Assembly: GCA_022616275.1 (NCBI GenBank)
Contig: JAKEFB010000083.1
Coordinates: forward strand, 1-64,000
Source: Chloroflexota bacterium
GTDB taxonomy: Bacteria; Chloroflexota; Anaerolineae; Promineifilales; Promineifilaceae
Length of the DNA stretch: 64,000 nucleotides
Direction of reading: 5' to 3'
A model generated the notes under the pieces. That model was not told the origin of the DNA. It made no database searches and was given only the letters and a program-made list of their open reading frames with translations. Position 1 is the stretch's first letter; each line of letters starts with the position of its first letter. Shown piece by piece: positions 45,468-54,069 of this stretch. The position numbers and the translations under genes were made by a program.

Positions 45468-46301
45468 TTAAGTTGCTTCTTGTAATTCGACGACGACGGC
45501 GCCGATATTGTCTGCCCCCCCATAGGCGTTGGCGGCGTCAATTAACTCCTGGATGGCGGTCGGCAAATCGGCCGCGCCCAGCATTTGGGCCAGTTCTTCC
45601 TGGCTGCGGATCATTTCCCAAACGCCGTCACTGCACAGCAACAGGCGGTCTCCGGACCTCAGCGGCCGGGTCCATACGTCCACCTGGACTTCCGGCTTGT
45701 TGCCCAGGGCGCGGGTGATGACGTGGCGCTGGTCGTGATCATAAACGTCCTCAGGCTGTAAAAACCCTTCACGGACCAACTGGCCCACGTAGGAATGGTC
45801 GTCCGTCAGTTGGCTGAGCCCCTCCTGGCTGAGCAAATAGGTGCGGCTGTCGCCGACGTTGGCAATGGTGGCCTTGTTGCCGTAGACGATAGCGCAGGTC
45901 ACCGTACAGCCCAGGTTGCCGGCCTCGACCGGGTTGTCCTTCGCATAATCATGAATGGCTTGATTGGCTTCTCCGATGGCCAGCTCCAGCCGTTTTTCCA
46001 GCGGCGAGGCCGTCTCGTCTTCGCCGGTGGCCGGCCCGTTTGACAGCGGGATCGGCTGGGTAGCATCGTTATCGTCCTGGTCTAACATCCAGGAGAGCGA
46101 GTGGCGGATAGTTTCCACGGCCATCCGGCTGGCGACCTCGCCGGCCTGGTGGCCGCCCATGCCGTCGGCGACGATGAACAGCCCCAGCGCGTCTCCCATT
46201 TCTAGAGGGCGCACATAGGCCAGAACGCTGTCCTGGTTGACTTCGCGGGAACGGCCGGGATGACTCCCGGCGGCCGCTTTAAGGATGTATCGTGATGCCA
46301 T
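45468..46301 (-). CDS. PP2C-family Ser/Thr phosphatase
   Basis: 277 residues, soluble, no membrane helix. Metal-binding and signature motifs are present in order: GRSREVNQDS, FIVADGMGGHQAGEVAS, GCTVTCAIV, NVGDSRTYLL, LLLCSDGVWEMI, and GGADNIGAVVVEL. The layout matches bacterial PstP/PrpC enzymes that reverse Hanks-kinase phosphorylation. It is the only PstP/PrpC-like phosphatase among seven kinases in this window, so it may serve several of them. It lies between a lipoprotein serine hydrolase (1-nt gap) and the PD40 kinase (3-nt gap) in one operon. Confidence 0.94.
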   Translation of the reverse strand: MASRYILKAAAGSHPGRSREVNQDSVLAYVRPLEMGDALGLFIVADGMGGHQAGEVASRMAVETIRHSLSWMLDQDDNDATQPIPLSNGPATGEDETASPLEKRLELAIGEANQAIHDYAKDNPVEAGNLGCTVTCAIVYGNKATIANVGDSRTYLLSQEGLSQLTDDHSYVGQLVREGFLQPEDVYDHDQRHVITRALGNKPEVQVDVWTRPLRSGDRLLLCSDGVWEMIRSQEELAQMLGAADLPTAIQELIDAANAYGGADNIGAVVVELQEAT

Positions 46302-46302
46302 A

Positions 46303-47748
46303 TCAGTCCCCTATGAGAGAGTGTTGTCGCTTGCTTGAACCCACGCCCATTGTACTATTCAATGAAGGGGTGGACAATAGTTCCCGAAGGGCAGGAATGG
46401 CCGTCGGGTCAGCCAGTAGCCAACGGGCCAGTTCGTCGTGGGGCAACGCGTTCCGCCAATAGCGGTAGGTGGCCAGGGGCAGGTGGCGGTAGAACAGAGC
46501 CACCACGACCACGGCCCCATCTTCAAGGCGCTGGGCGTAATAGACGGTGGTCAGAATGCCCGGCAGAGAGCCATTCTTGTAACCAATGGTCGTAAAGAGC
46601 GCCTGGTTATCCGGGAAGGCCATTGGCCACTCCAGGGCCCGGCGCACCAGGATGTTGACGTACGGGACGCTGAGCTGGTTTTGCACAATGCGGGCCATCA
46701 AGTGGGCGTAGTCGAGGGCGCTGGCCTGGGCATTAAGATTTTCGCTAAAGAGCGCCTGGGTTTCAGGTGGCGGGCCATTCCACCGCCCGGCCACCTCGGC
46801 CCGGTGGAATGATTCGTCGCCGGTGTACAAGGCAGCCAGGTACATCACTTCCCGGCCGTAGGCGGCCGGATCGGTCAGGTAACTCTCCAGGGTAGCTGAA
46901 TAGTTGCCGGCCAGAGTGTGGTTGCCCATCGCCAGGAACTGGCCGACAAAGGGGCAGGGAGCGGTGTGGCTGGCCAGCCCCAGGTTCAGGACGGTGGTCT
47001 CGATGGTTTCCTGGCCCAGGGTGAGATGAAGGTAGTCGCTGGCGGCGTTGGAGCTGTGGCGGATCATCATCCAGGGAATTTCTTCCAGCGGCGTGGCCGG
47101 CGGATTGAAGGCGACCAGGTCCCGTTCACGCAATTCCTGGACGGCCCGGTTGTGCGCCCCCAGGTCGGAACCGGGCAGATAGTACTGCTCCAGATCGTCC
47201 AGGGGGATCCAGGCCGCCGGGTCCAACCGGCCGGCGTTGGCCGCCTCGGCGTAGGCCACCAGGGTGATGATCTTGGTCACTGAAGCCAGGGGCATAGGGG
47301 TATCGGCGTTGAGGTAGACTCCCTCGGCCTCACGACCGACCACGTAGGCGGCCAGTCCAACGGCCTCCGGCGCACTCAAAAGACGCTGCAGCGCCGGCCG
47401 GGCGGTGGGCGGGACCAGGTCGTCGGGAATCTCGGCCTCGAGCCGGGTGACGGCCGGGCCGGCGCTGGCCGGCTGGAGGGGGAGCAGCAGGCCGCAGGGG
47501 GTGTCGTTGTGTGGTTGTGTGGTTGTGTGGTTGTGGAGGGGTGTAGGGGTGGAGGGGTGTGGAGGGGTGAGGGTGTGGAGGGGTAGGGGTATAGGGGTGT
47601 GGAAGGGTGCAGAGGTGGAGGTGACGGGGGCGGCGGGCGCGGGTGCGACTGCGGCCGGGGTTGATCGGCAGTTGGCCAGCAACAGAGATAATGCCAGTAG
47701 CGCCAGGCCGGTCACTCTAACTCTGATTTTATTCGGCAACTTCCTCAT
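46303..47748 (-). CDS. Lipoprotein class A beta-lactamase-like serine hydrolase
   Basis: 481 residues from ATG 47748, which overlaps the TGA of the LOG gene (ATGA). The signal peptide ends LLLANC, a lipobox, so the enzyme is lipid-anchored outside. A His/Pro/Thr-rich stalk encoded by repeat DNA follows. The catalytic domain has S156-V-T-K159 as SxxK, HSSN as the SxN equivalent, and YKNGS in the KTG position. Unlike the pair at 3551-6678, this keeps the usual K-x-G, so peptidase or beta-lactamase activity is more credible. The operon context with a kinase and phosphatase suggests a cell-wall role. Confidence 0.85.
   Translation of the reverse strand: MRKLPNKIRVRVTGLALLALSLLLANCRSTPAAVAPAPAAPVTSTSAPFHTPIPLPLHTLTPPHPSTPTPLHNHTTTQPHNDTPCGLLLPLQPASAGPAVTRLEAEIPDDLVPPTARPALQRLLSAPEAVGLAAYVVGREAEGVYLNADTPMPLASVTKIITLVAYAEAANAGRLDPAAWIPLDDLEQYYLPGSDLGAHNRAVQELRERDLVAFNPPATPLEEIPWMMIRHSSNAASDYLHLTLGQETIETTVLNLGLASHTAPCPFVGQFLAMGNHTLAGNYSATLESYLTDPAAYGREVMYLAALYTGDESFHRAEVAGRWNGPPPETQALFSENLNAQASALDYAHLMARIVQNQLSVPYVNILVRRALEWPMAFPDNQALFTTIGYKNGSLPGILTTVYYAQRLEDGAVVVVALFYRHLPLATYRYWRNALPHDELARWLLADPTAIPALRELLSTPSLNSTMGVGSSKRQHSLIGD
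47503..47614 (-). repeat. In-frame GTGTGGTT/GGAGGGGTGT repeats in the lipoprotein stalk
   Basis: GTGTGGTT octamers (47512-47540) run into GGAGGGGTGT-type units (47536-47612). On the minus strand they encode the stalk with words such as LPLHTLTPPHPSTPTPLHNH. A shorter relative of this repeat encodes the HIYTLTPPDNRTPTPLPTP stalk of the LysM protein at 43150-43215. Confidence 0.75.
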
Positions 47749-48572
47749 GACCGGCCCAGCACTGCCCGTGTGGTGCTGCGCGCCTCTTCTTCTTGCTCGC
47801 GCCGCCACGCTCCTTCCCGGTAAGCACTAACGATCACGTCCCGGACCTCCTGGGGCGAATCGGTCAACAGGATTAACTCCAGGTCGGCCGGGGCAATCTT
47901 GCCTTCGGCCAGCATCGTGTTTTTCAGCCACTCCAGTAGTCCCTGCCAGTAAGCGGCGCCAAACAGGACCACCGGGAAATTCTTGACTTTCCCGGTTTGA
48001 ATCAGGACGAGGGACTCAAACAGCTCGTCCATGGTGCCGAAGCCGCCGGGAAAGATGACAAAAGCCTGGGCATACTTGACAAACATCGTCTTGCGGACGA
48101 AGAAGTAGTGGAACTCGACAGGCAGGTCCACGTAGTCGTTGATACCCTGTTCGAAGGGCAATTCAATGTTCAGCCCCACCGATTGGGTCCCGGCCTCCTT
48201 AGCGCCCCGGTTGCCGGCTTCCATAGTACCCGGCCCGCCACCGGTAATCACCGTAAAACCGGCTTCACCCAGCAGCCGGCCGACCTCCACCGCCGCCTCG
48301 TACTGGGGGTGGCCGGGCCTCACCCGCGCCGAGCCAAAGATGGTCACGGCCGGTCCCAGGGTGGCCAGGCTTTCAAAACCTTCAATAAATTCCCCCATGA
48401 TCCGCAGCACCCGCCAGGGCTCACTTTCAAGGAAGGCGGCCGCCGGCGGCGGCCCTTTTGGAAGAGTGTCTAACAGTTGTTCGTCTTGCGTCCGGGCGTT
48501 CAGGCGGGCGGCCAGGTTCAGTTGGCTTTGGGCCGCCCGCTTTTCTGTATTCCGCGCTTTGCTTTTAGCCAT
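47745..48572 (-). CDS. LOG-family (TIGR00730-like) protein
   Basis: 275 residues. The Rossmann-like LOG fold carries the defining motifs GGGPGTMEAGNRGAKEAG and PGGFGTMDELFE (PGGxGTxxE), the nucleotide-binding and catalytic parts of cytokinin riboside 5'-monophosphate phosphoribohydrolases and related nucleotide hydrolases. Older annotations call this family 'lysine decarboxylase', which is wrong. A Lys/Arg-rich N-terminus of about 45 residues precedes the core. It is the first gene of the operon that continues with the serine hydrolase, PP2C phosphatase, kinase and LysM peptidase. The gap before it (48573-48630) has only GAGTTAGAGCG-type repeat words. Confidence 0.9.
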   Translation of the reverse strand: MAKSKARNTEKRAAQSQLNLAARLNARTQDEQLLDTLPKGPPPAAAFLESEPWRVLRIMGEFIEGFESLATLGPAVTIFGSARVRPGHPQYEAAVEVGRLLGEAGFTVITGGGPGTMEAGNRGAKEAGTQSVGLNIELPFEQGINDYVDLPVEFHYFFVRKTMFVKYAQAFVIFPGGFGTMDELFESLVLIQTGKVKNFPVVLFGAAYWQGLLEWLKNTMLAEGKIAPADLELILLTDSPQEVRDVIVSAYREGAWRREQEEEARSTTRAVLGRS

Positions 48573-48630
48573 GCTTTACTCCACGCGAGTTAGAGCGTGC
48601 GCTCCAACTCTGGCTCTAAACTCCAAACTC

Positions 48631-51552
48631 TTAAGGAAGCGTTTTTACAACGACCAGGGTAACGTCGTCAAATTGGGAGGCGTCGCCGGCATGGTCCTGG
48701 ACGGCGTTGGTAATGGCCGCGACAATACCGGCCGCGTCCTGGTCCCGGGCCTTTTGGGCAATGAGGCACAAGCGGTCCAGGCCAAATTCATCCAGATCTT
48801 CGTTGACAGCCTCGGTCACGCCGTCGGTGTAGAAAACGACGATGTCCCCCGGCCGGAGGCGAGTTTCTTTTTGCTGGATGCGCACTTCTTCCAGGACACC
48901 CAGGGCAATTCCGTCCGATTGCAGCAACGAGGTCTGGCCGTTGCTGCGCAACAGCAGGGCCGGGTTGTGACCACCGCTGGCGTAGGTCAGCATTTCTGTT
49001 TCCGGGTTCCAGATGGCATAGAAGACAGTCACGAACAGGTCGGACTGGCTGTCGTTGAAAATAATCTGGTTGGCCCGCTCCAGGACTTCGGCCGGCCTGT
49101 CACGGCTGATAGCCACGGTCCGCAGGATGGTGCGGCTGAGAGCCATGAACAGGGCCGCCGGCACACCCTTGTCGGCCACGTCGGCCACGGCAATACCCCA
49201 GGCGCCGTTGGCCAGAGGCATAAAGTCGTAAAAGTCGCCGCTTACCATCCGGGCTGCTTCCCAAAAGCCGGCCACGTCGCAGCCGGGAATCTCCGGCCGG
49301 CCGGCCGGGATCAGGCTGGCCTGGATGGAGCGGGCCACGTTCAACTCCTGTTCAATCCGGCTGCGCTCGGCCGACTCCTTGTACAGTTGATCGTTGACCA
49401 CGGCGATGGCCGCCTGCTGGGCGATACCGTTGATGATGTTCAACCGCCGGCCGGAAAGGGGCCGGCCGTTGAGGGGCGGGCCAACGATCAGCGCCCCCAC
49501 CAGGCGGGCCCGGGCGTGGAGCGGAAAGGTATCGGCTTTAGCTGCGCCAACCATGGCGCGCATCCACTGTGGCAACTGGATCGTGTAGTAGACGGTGTCC
49601 GGCCCGGCCTGTTCCACGTCCTGTGTTTCCACCAGGGGAAATTCCGAAAGGTCCATTTCAAAACTGCGCAGCAATCCTTCTTCCATTTCGCTGAGGCCAA
49701 AACTGGGGCCGGCCCGGAAGAGTTGTTCCCGTTCATCCCAGAAAAGGATGATGCAGACCCGGACGCCGACCAGCAAGGGGACCATACGCGCAATCGTATC
49801 CAGGATTTCGTTTAAATTGGTCAGGCGATTGACCGCCTCGGCCACTTGCAGCAGGGCGGTGTTGACCCAGGCCTCTTCCTGTTGGGCTGTTTGTAGTTGC
49901 AGGCTCTCAATGGCCTGGGCTGCCTGGCCGGCGATGCTACGCAGCACCTCTTCCCGGCCGTTGGTCATAGTCTCCGGCCGGTCTCCGGCCGGTTCGCCAT
50001 GCACAACCAGCACGCCCAGGTTGCGCCCCTTGGCGACCAGGGGCCAGAGGGTGTAGGCGCCAGCCACATTGGTAGCCGGCCGGCGTGCCTTGGCCCTGGT
50101 TCTGGTTAGCCACGGCGGCCGCTGCTGGGTCGCCAGTTTCTGGTGGCCGACGTGGACGGCGTCCAGCGCCGGCCAGCGGCCGATGGCCAGGCGCGTCTGC
50201 TTGAAGCGCGCAACCGCCGGGCCGGTCAGGCCGAAGATGGCCATACCCTGGTAAACGCCGCTATCTTCATCCCACAAAAGAATGGCGCACTGGTCCACCC
50301 CGACCAGCAGCGCAGTGAGCCGGACCAGGGTTTCCACCAGCTCTTCCAGGCTGGCGCTCTGGCTGGTGGCCTCGGCCACCTGGAGCTGGGCTGTGGTCAG
50401 CCAGGCCTGTTCGCGCTGGAGGGCAAATTGGTGGGCTTTGTGGATGGCAATAGCCACCTGGGCGGCCAGAGCTTCCAGCACCGTTTGCTCGCGGCTGGTA
50501 AAGGCCTCCAACTCCTGGCTTTGCACGTCCAGTACCCCCAGCAACTCTTCGTCCACAATGAGGGGGATGGCAATTTCGGATCGGGTTCCGGCCGAAACGG
50601 GGCCAATCAAGAAGCGTTCGTCGGTCAGCGTGTTGTTAGATAGGGTGGACTGGCCGGTGGCTACGGCCGTGCCGATGAGTCCCTGGCCGGGCGCCAGACG
50701 CACACTGCCCGGCCGGAGTTGGGGAGCACTGCTGGCCCGGGCCACGGCCTCGCCCGTTTGGGAGTCAATGCCGAAGATGTTGACCGAGCTAAAACCAAAA
50801 GTTTGCTGGGTGAGCACCACCACCTGGCTAAACAGTTCGTCCAGGTCGTTGATGGCATTGACCTGGCGAGCAATCTGGCTGACCAACGCCAGGTGGGCGG
50901 CCCGGGTCCGTTCCTGTTCGTACAGTTGGGCGTTGGCGATGGCTGCTGCCGCCTGGTTGGCCAGGATGGTCAACCGGTCCATGTCTCGCTGGCCGAAGCG
51001 GTCCGGCTGGGTGTTTTGGGCGGCCATGACGCCCAGGACCAGGTCACCGCTAATCAGGGGAATGAAAATAGCCGAGCGGGGCGGGCTACTGCTGATGTAG
51101 CGCGGCCGGGCCGGGAGGCTGTCCATCTCTCGCAAAAAGTCGTGGACCAGCAGGGGGCTTTTGCTTTCCCGGATCCAGCCGACGACGCCGCCGTTTTCGC
51201 TCAGATTGAAGGTTTGGGGGGTTGGCTGCCGGACGTCGCCGATGGTCCAGAAGAGGATGTGATACAGGTTGGCCTCAAATAGCCCAATCTGGAAGGTGCT
51301 GTTCTCAATCACCTGGCCGGCCTGGCCGGCAATCAACTCACACAGGGCGTCCAGGTCCAGTTGGGCGGCGACGATGGCCCGGCCGGCGGCGCTGAGGGCT
51401 TCCAGTTCGGCCACCCGGTGTACCAGCCGCTGCCGCGAGCGGTAACGGCCGTACAGAACAAAGGCGGCCGTCGCCAGCGCCAGGATCAAAATCACAAATA
51501 AAACGGACGGCCCCACGAGACCGTCCGCTTGCAACAGTGAGAGTTGAGCCAT
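48631..51552 (-). CDS. Membrane GAF-domain SpoIIE/RsbU-type phosphatase
   Basis: 973 residues. One N-terminal membrane helix (about 14-34) is followed by four consecutive GAF-like sensor domains (roughly 55-205, 220-375, 395-555, 565-725) joined by helical linkers, then a SpoIIE-type PP2C domain (about 740-973) with SGDFYDF, ADVADKGVPAALFM, FYTDGVTEA and DDVTLVVVK. Such enzymes dephosphorylate a STAS anti-sigma-factor antagonist when their sensor is engaged. It is the last gene of the partner-switching operon, and the likely substrates are the two STAS proteins just upstream. The ligands of the GAF domains are unknown. Confidence 0.92.
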   Translation of the reverse strand: MAQLSLLQADGLVGPSVLFVILILALATAAFVLYGRYRSRQRLVHRVAELEALSAAGRAIVAAQLDLDALCELIAGQAGQVIENSTFQIGLFEANLYHILFWTIGDVRQPTPQTFNLSENGGVVGWIRESKSPLLVHDFLREMDSLPARPRYISSSPPRSAIFIPLISGDLVLGVMAAQNTQPDRFGQRDMDRLTILANQAAAAIANAQLYEQERTRAAHLALVSQIARQVNAINDLDELFSQVVVLTQQTFGFSSVNIFGIDSQTGEAVARASSAPQLRPGSVRLAPGQGLIGTAVATGQSTLSNNTLTDERFLIGPVSAGTRSEIAIPLIVDEELLGVLDVQSQELEAFTSREQTVLEALAAQVAIAIHKAHQFALQREQAWLTTAQLQVAEATSQSASLEELVETLVRLTALLVGVDQCAILLWDEDSGVYQGMAIFGLTGPAVARFKQTRLAIGRWPALDAVHVGHQKLATQQRPPWLTRTRAKARRPATNVAGAYTLWPLVAKGRNLGVLVVHGEPAGDRPETMTNGREEVLRSIAGQAAQAIESLQLQTAQQEEAWVNTALLQVAEAVNRLTNLNEILDTIARMVPLLVGVRVCIILFWDEREQLFRAGPSFGLSEMEEGLLRSFEMDLSEFPLVETQDVEQAGPDTVYYTIQLPQWMRAMVGAAKADTFPLHARARLVGALIVGPPLNGRPLSGRRLNIINGIAQQAAIAVVNDQLYKESAERSRIEQELNVARSIQASLIPAGRPEIPGCDVAGFWEAARMVSGDFYDFMPLANGAWGIAVADVADKGVPAALFMALSRTILRTVAISRDRPAEVLERANQIIFNDSQSDLFVTVFYAIWNPETEMLTYASGGHNPALLLRSNGQTSLLQSDGIALGVLEEVRIQQKETRLRPGDIVVFYTDGVTEAVNEDLDEFGLDRLCLIAQKARDQDAAGIVAAITNAVQDHAGDASQFDDVTLVVVKTLP

Positions 51553-51571
51553 AGAAATACGGCGTGGCCTG

Positions 51572-51612
51572 TAGTAACCGCTTTAGCGGTTTAACAACTA
51601 AAGCCGTTACTA
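51572..51612. repeat. 15-bp hairpin AGTAACC-CTTTAG
   Basis: TAGTAACCGCTTTAG (51572-51586) and CTAAAGCCGTTACTA (51598-51612) form a stem with one mismatch and an 11-nt loop in the 78-bp gap between the STAS and phosphatase genes. It may lower or separate expression of the downstream phosphatase. Confidence 0.7.
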
Positions 51613-51630
51613 TGAACTATCCTCTACGGG

Positions 51631-51975
51631 CTAAGCTGCCTTTAGCGCCTTTTGGGCTGCTTCAGGCGTTGGATAAATTTGGAAGACCTTGTCGAAACCG
51701 ACCATGGTAAAAATTTCTTTCAAACGCGAATTCAGGCCGCTCAGGACCAGGTTGCCGCCTTTCTCACGGGCCTGCCGCCAGGCAGTGACCAGGCAGCGCA
51801 GGCCACCGCTGTTAATATACTCTGCCCCGGCCAGGTCCACGACCAGGTAATAGTGGCCCTCCTCGATCAGGCTGAGCAATTCGGCTTCCAGGGTAGGGGT
51901 CAATTCCTGGTCCAGCCGGCCGCGCACGCCCACCAGGTGAATGTCGTCGGATAGTTGTTTTTGCCAGACATTCAT
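51631..51975 (-). CDS. STAS-domain anti-sigma-factor antagonist
   Basis: 114 residues, a single STAS domain. The loop around the phosphorylation site reads YLVVDLAGAEYINSGGLRCL; the Ser of INSGGL aligns with the Ser phosphorylated by RsbW-type kinases. The C-terminal helix (TMVGFDKVFQIYPTPEAAQK) is typical. The ATG overlaps the TGA of the HATPase gene by 4 bp (ATGA), so both partners are made together, as in spoIIAA-spoIIAB-like operons. Confidence 0.92.
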   Translation of the reverse strand: MNVWQKQLSDDIHLVGVRGRLDQELTPTLEAELLSLIEEGHYYLVVDLAGAEYINSGGLRCLVTAWRQAREKGGNLVLSGLNSRLKEIFTMVGFDKVFQIYPTPEAAQKALKAA

Positions 51976-52415
51976 GGTTTGTTCCTCCGAGGGAGGCGTT
52001 TGATCATAACCAGCGTGTTGCCCCTGTTGTCGTCAAAAGAGAAGTAAACTTCATCCATCAAGCTGCGCATGAAATGGATACCCAGCCCACCAATCTTGAG
52101 GTTGTCCATGTCGTTAGCGTCGGTCGGCACGATGGGTTGCGGCACCTCGTCGGGGTCGAACGGCTCGCCGTGGTCATGAATGGTAATGGTAAATACGTCT
52201 TTACTGTACTGCCAGATTACCTCGATCTCTCCTTTGTTCTCAGCCCCATAGGCGTGCTCAATGATATTGGTACAGGCTTCGTCGCAGGCCAGTTGAACCC
52301 GGAAAACGTCGTCAGGCTCCAGCCCGGCCTCTTCGGCGCCGGCGGCAACGAAGTCACAGACTTCGCCAATGCGGTCATAGCGGCCGGGGATGGTGAATTC
52401 GTGTTGCTTGCCCAT
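51972..52415 (-). CDS. RsbW-type anti-sigma regulatory ATPase
   Basis: 147 residues, a GHKL-fold serine kinase of the HATPase_c_2 class. The N box is ACDEACTNIIEHAYG, the G1-like region is HDHGEPFDP, and the final box is GLGIHFMRSLMDEVYF. It should phosphorylate the STAS partners and, when free, hold a sigma factor or another target. No sigma-factor gene is next to it. No good ribosome site precedes the ATG; the leader consists of repeat DNA. Confidence 0.92.
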   Translation of the reverse strand: MGKQHEFTIPGRYDRIGEVCDFVAAGAEEAGLEPDDVFRVQLACDEACTNIIEHAYGAENKGEIEVIWQYSKDVFTITIHDHGEPFDPDEVPQPIVPTDANDMDNLKIGGLGIHFMRSLMDEVYFSFDDNRGNTLVMIKRLPRRNKP

Positions 52416-52420
52416 GAGAG

Positions 52421-52500
52421 GGGGTAATTGGGCAATTGGAGTAATTACTTAATTACCAATTACTTAATTACCAATTACCTAATTACCAATTACTATCAAC
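52421..52500. repeat. CAATTACTTAATTAC tandem repeat
   Basis: About eight AATTAC(C/T) words with 7-9 bp periods (52441-52493), preceded by inverted GTAATTGGGCAATTGG words (52424-52440). It separates the first STAS gene from the HATPase gene. The words match those of the 5031-5090 and 60056-60105 elements. Confidence 0.85.
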
Positions 52501-52517
52501 CAACAACTACCTGCACC

Positions 52518-52850
52518 CTAAAAACTCCCCACGGCCGAAACGGCATCATCATAAATCTCAAAGACGCTGGTCAGGCCGGCCAGCTCCAGAACTTCGGCGA
52601 CGCGCTGGGAAGGGGCAGCGATGCGCAGGTCGCCGTTGTGCTTTTTGCATTCGCGCAGGGCGGCCACCATGGCCCGCAGGCCGGCGCTGCTGATATACTC
52701 CACCCCCGATAGATCGAGGACGTATTCGTGACGGCCGTTTTCGGCCAGCTTCTTCAGCCCGGCATCCAGTTCCGGGGCGTTGCTGCTATCCACGCGGCCG
52801 GTTACTTTCACCAAGTCCACTCGTTTCAATGAGTCAACCGTAATGTTCAT
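52518..52850 (-). CDS. STAS-domain anti-sigma-factor antagonist
   Basis: 110 residues from ATG 52850 (MNITVDSLKR), chosen because AGGAGG ends 7 nt upstream; a TTG two codons earlier would be too close. A single STAS domain with the phospho-site region LDLSGVEYISSAGLRAMV; the second Ser of ISSAGL is the expected acceptor. It is the first gene of the Rsb operon. Two STAS proteins with one HATPase suggest either redundant or competing antagonists. Confidence 0.92.
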   Translation of the reverse strand: MNITVDSLKRVDLVKVTGRVDSSNAPELDAGLKKLAENGRHEYVLDLSGVEYISSAGLRAMVAALRECKKHNGDLRIAAPSQRVAEVLELAGLTSVFEIYDDAVSAVGSF

Positions 52851-52904
52851 CGTCAAGCCTCCTGGATTCGATAGTCATTGGCAGTGGCGGCATTATATCA
52901 CGGA

Positions 52905-52945
52905 TTTTAGATTTTGGATTCAACACCCTAATCCAAAATCTAAAA
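52905..52945. repeat. 16-bp perfect hairpin of AAAATCT words
   Basis: TTTTAGATTTTGGATT (52905-52920) and its exact inverse (52930-52945) flank a 9-nt loop between the divergent Rsb operon and queG. The same AATCCAAAATCT word is found in frame inside the megasynthase at 24476-24514. TTCGCGTGATTGG words follow at 52951-52983. Confidence 0.85.
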
Positions 52946-52995
52946 CCCCTTCGCGTGATTGGCTTATTCGCGTGATTCGCGATAAAAACTGGGCG

Positions 52996-54054
52996 ATGAT
53001 TGAGGATCTGACCCGGCGGTTAAAGGAAGAGGCGTGCCGGCTGGGGTTTAGTATGGTCGGCGTGACGGCGGCCCGGCCGGGGCAGCGGCTGGCGGCTTAC
53101 CGGCGCTGGCTGGCCAACGAGTACCACGGCCAGATGGCCTACCTGGCCCGGCCGGACCGGATCGCCCGGCGAGAGGACTTGAACGTCATTTTGCCCGGCG
53201 TGCGCAGCCTGGTTTGCGTCGGGTTGGACTACCAGGCGCTGCAACTGCCGGCCGGGATTGCTGGAGACCCCAGCCGCGGCCGGATTTCCAACTACGCCTG
53301 GGGAGCGGACTACCACGACGTCATGACGCCGCGCCTGGAGGAGCTGGCCGCCTGGCTGGGCCGGGCGGCCGGCGAAGCGGCGCGCTGCAAAGTGTACGTG
53401 GACACCGGGGCCATCCTGGAACGGGACCACGCCGAGGCGGCCGGCCTGGGCTTTACCGGCAAGAACACCATGCTCATTGGTCCCCGCCGGGGCTCCTGGT
53501 TTTTCCTGGGCGAGCTGCTGACCACGGCCGCCCTCGTCCCGGACGCGCCCCGGCCGATGCCCGGCTGCGGCTCCTGCCGGCGCTGCCTGGCGGCCTGCCC
53601 GACCAACGCCTTCCCCGAGCCGTACGTCCTGGACGCCCGGCGCTGTATCTCTTACCTGACGATTGAGCTGAAGGGCGCGATTCCGGTCGAGCTGCGGCCG
53701 CTGATGGGCAACTGGGTCTACGGCTGCGACGTCTGCCAGGCGGTCTGCCCCTTTAACCGCTTCGCCCCGGAGAGCGTTGAGCCGGCTTTCCGGCCGGCCA
53801 ACTGGGACGCGGCCGCCCCCCCGTTGTTAGAGTTGCTGGCCCTGGACGAAGCGGGCTTTCAGCGCCGCTTTGCCGGCAGCCCCATTTTGCGCATCAAGCG
53901 GCGCGGGCTGCTACGCAACGCCTGCGTCGCCGCCGGCAACTGGGCCAGCCCGGCCGCCGTCCCCGCCCTCACCAGGCTGCTGGCCGACCCCGAGCCGATA
54001 GTTCGGGAACATGCGGCCTGGGCGTTGGAAAGGGTGATGAGGGCTGAGCAATGA
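52996..54054 (+). CDS. queG: Epoxyqueuosine reductase
   Basis: 352 residues. It performs the last step of queuosine synthesis, reducing epoxyqueuosine on tRNA with cobalamin and two 4Fe-4S clusters. The N-terminal cobalamin domain includes GFSMVGVTAARPG and RISNYAWGADYHDV; the cluster motifs are CGSCRRCLAACP and CDVCQAVCPFNRF. A short HEAT-like C-terminus (AVPALTRLLADPEPIVREHA) is usual. ATG 52996 begins exactly where the family starts; longer readings run through repeat DNA. It stands alone, divergent from the Rsb operon. Confidence 0.95.
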   Translation: MIEDLTRRLKEEACRLGFSMVGVTAARPGQRLAAYRRWLANEYHGQMAYLARPDRIARREDLNVILPGVRSLVCVGLDYQALQLPAGIAGDPSRGRISNYAWGADYHDVMTPRLEELAAWLGRAAGEAARCKVYVDTGAILERDHAEAAGLGFTGKNTMLIGPRRGSWFFLGELLTTAALVPDAPRPMPGCGSCRRCLAACPTNAFPEPYVLDARRCISYLTIELKGAIPVELRPLMGNWVYGCDVCQAVCPFNRFAPESVEPAFRPANWDAAAPPLLELLALDEAGFQRRFAGSPILRIKRRGLLRNACVAAGNWASPAAVPALTRLLADPEPIVREHAAWALERVMRAEQ

Positions 54055-54069
54055 GGCTTTGTGGGACAC

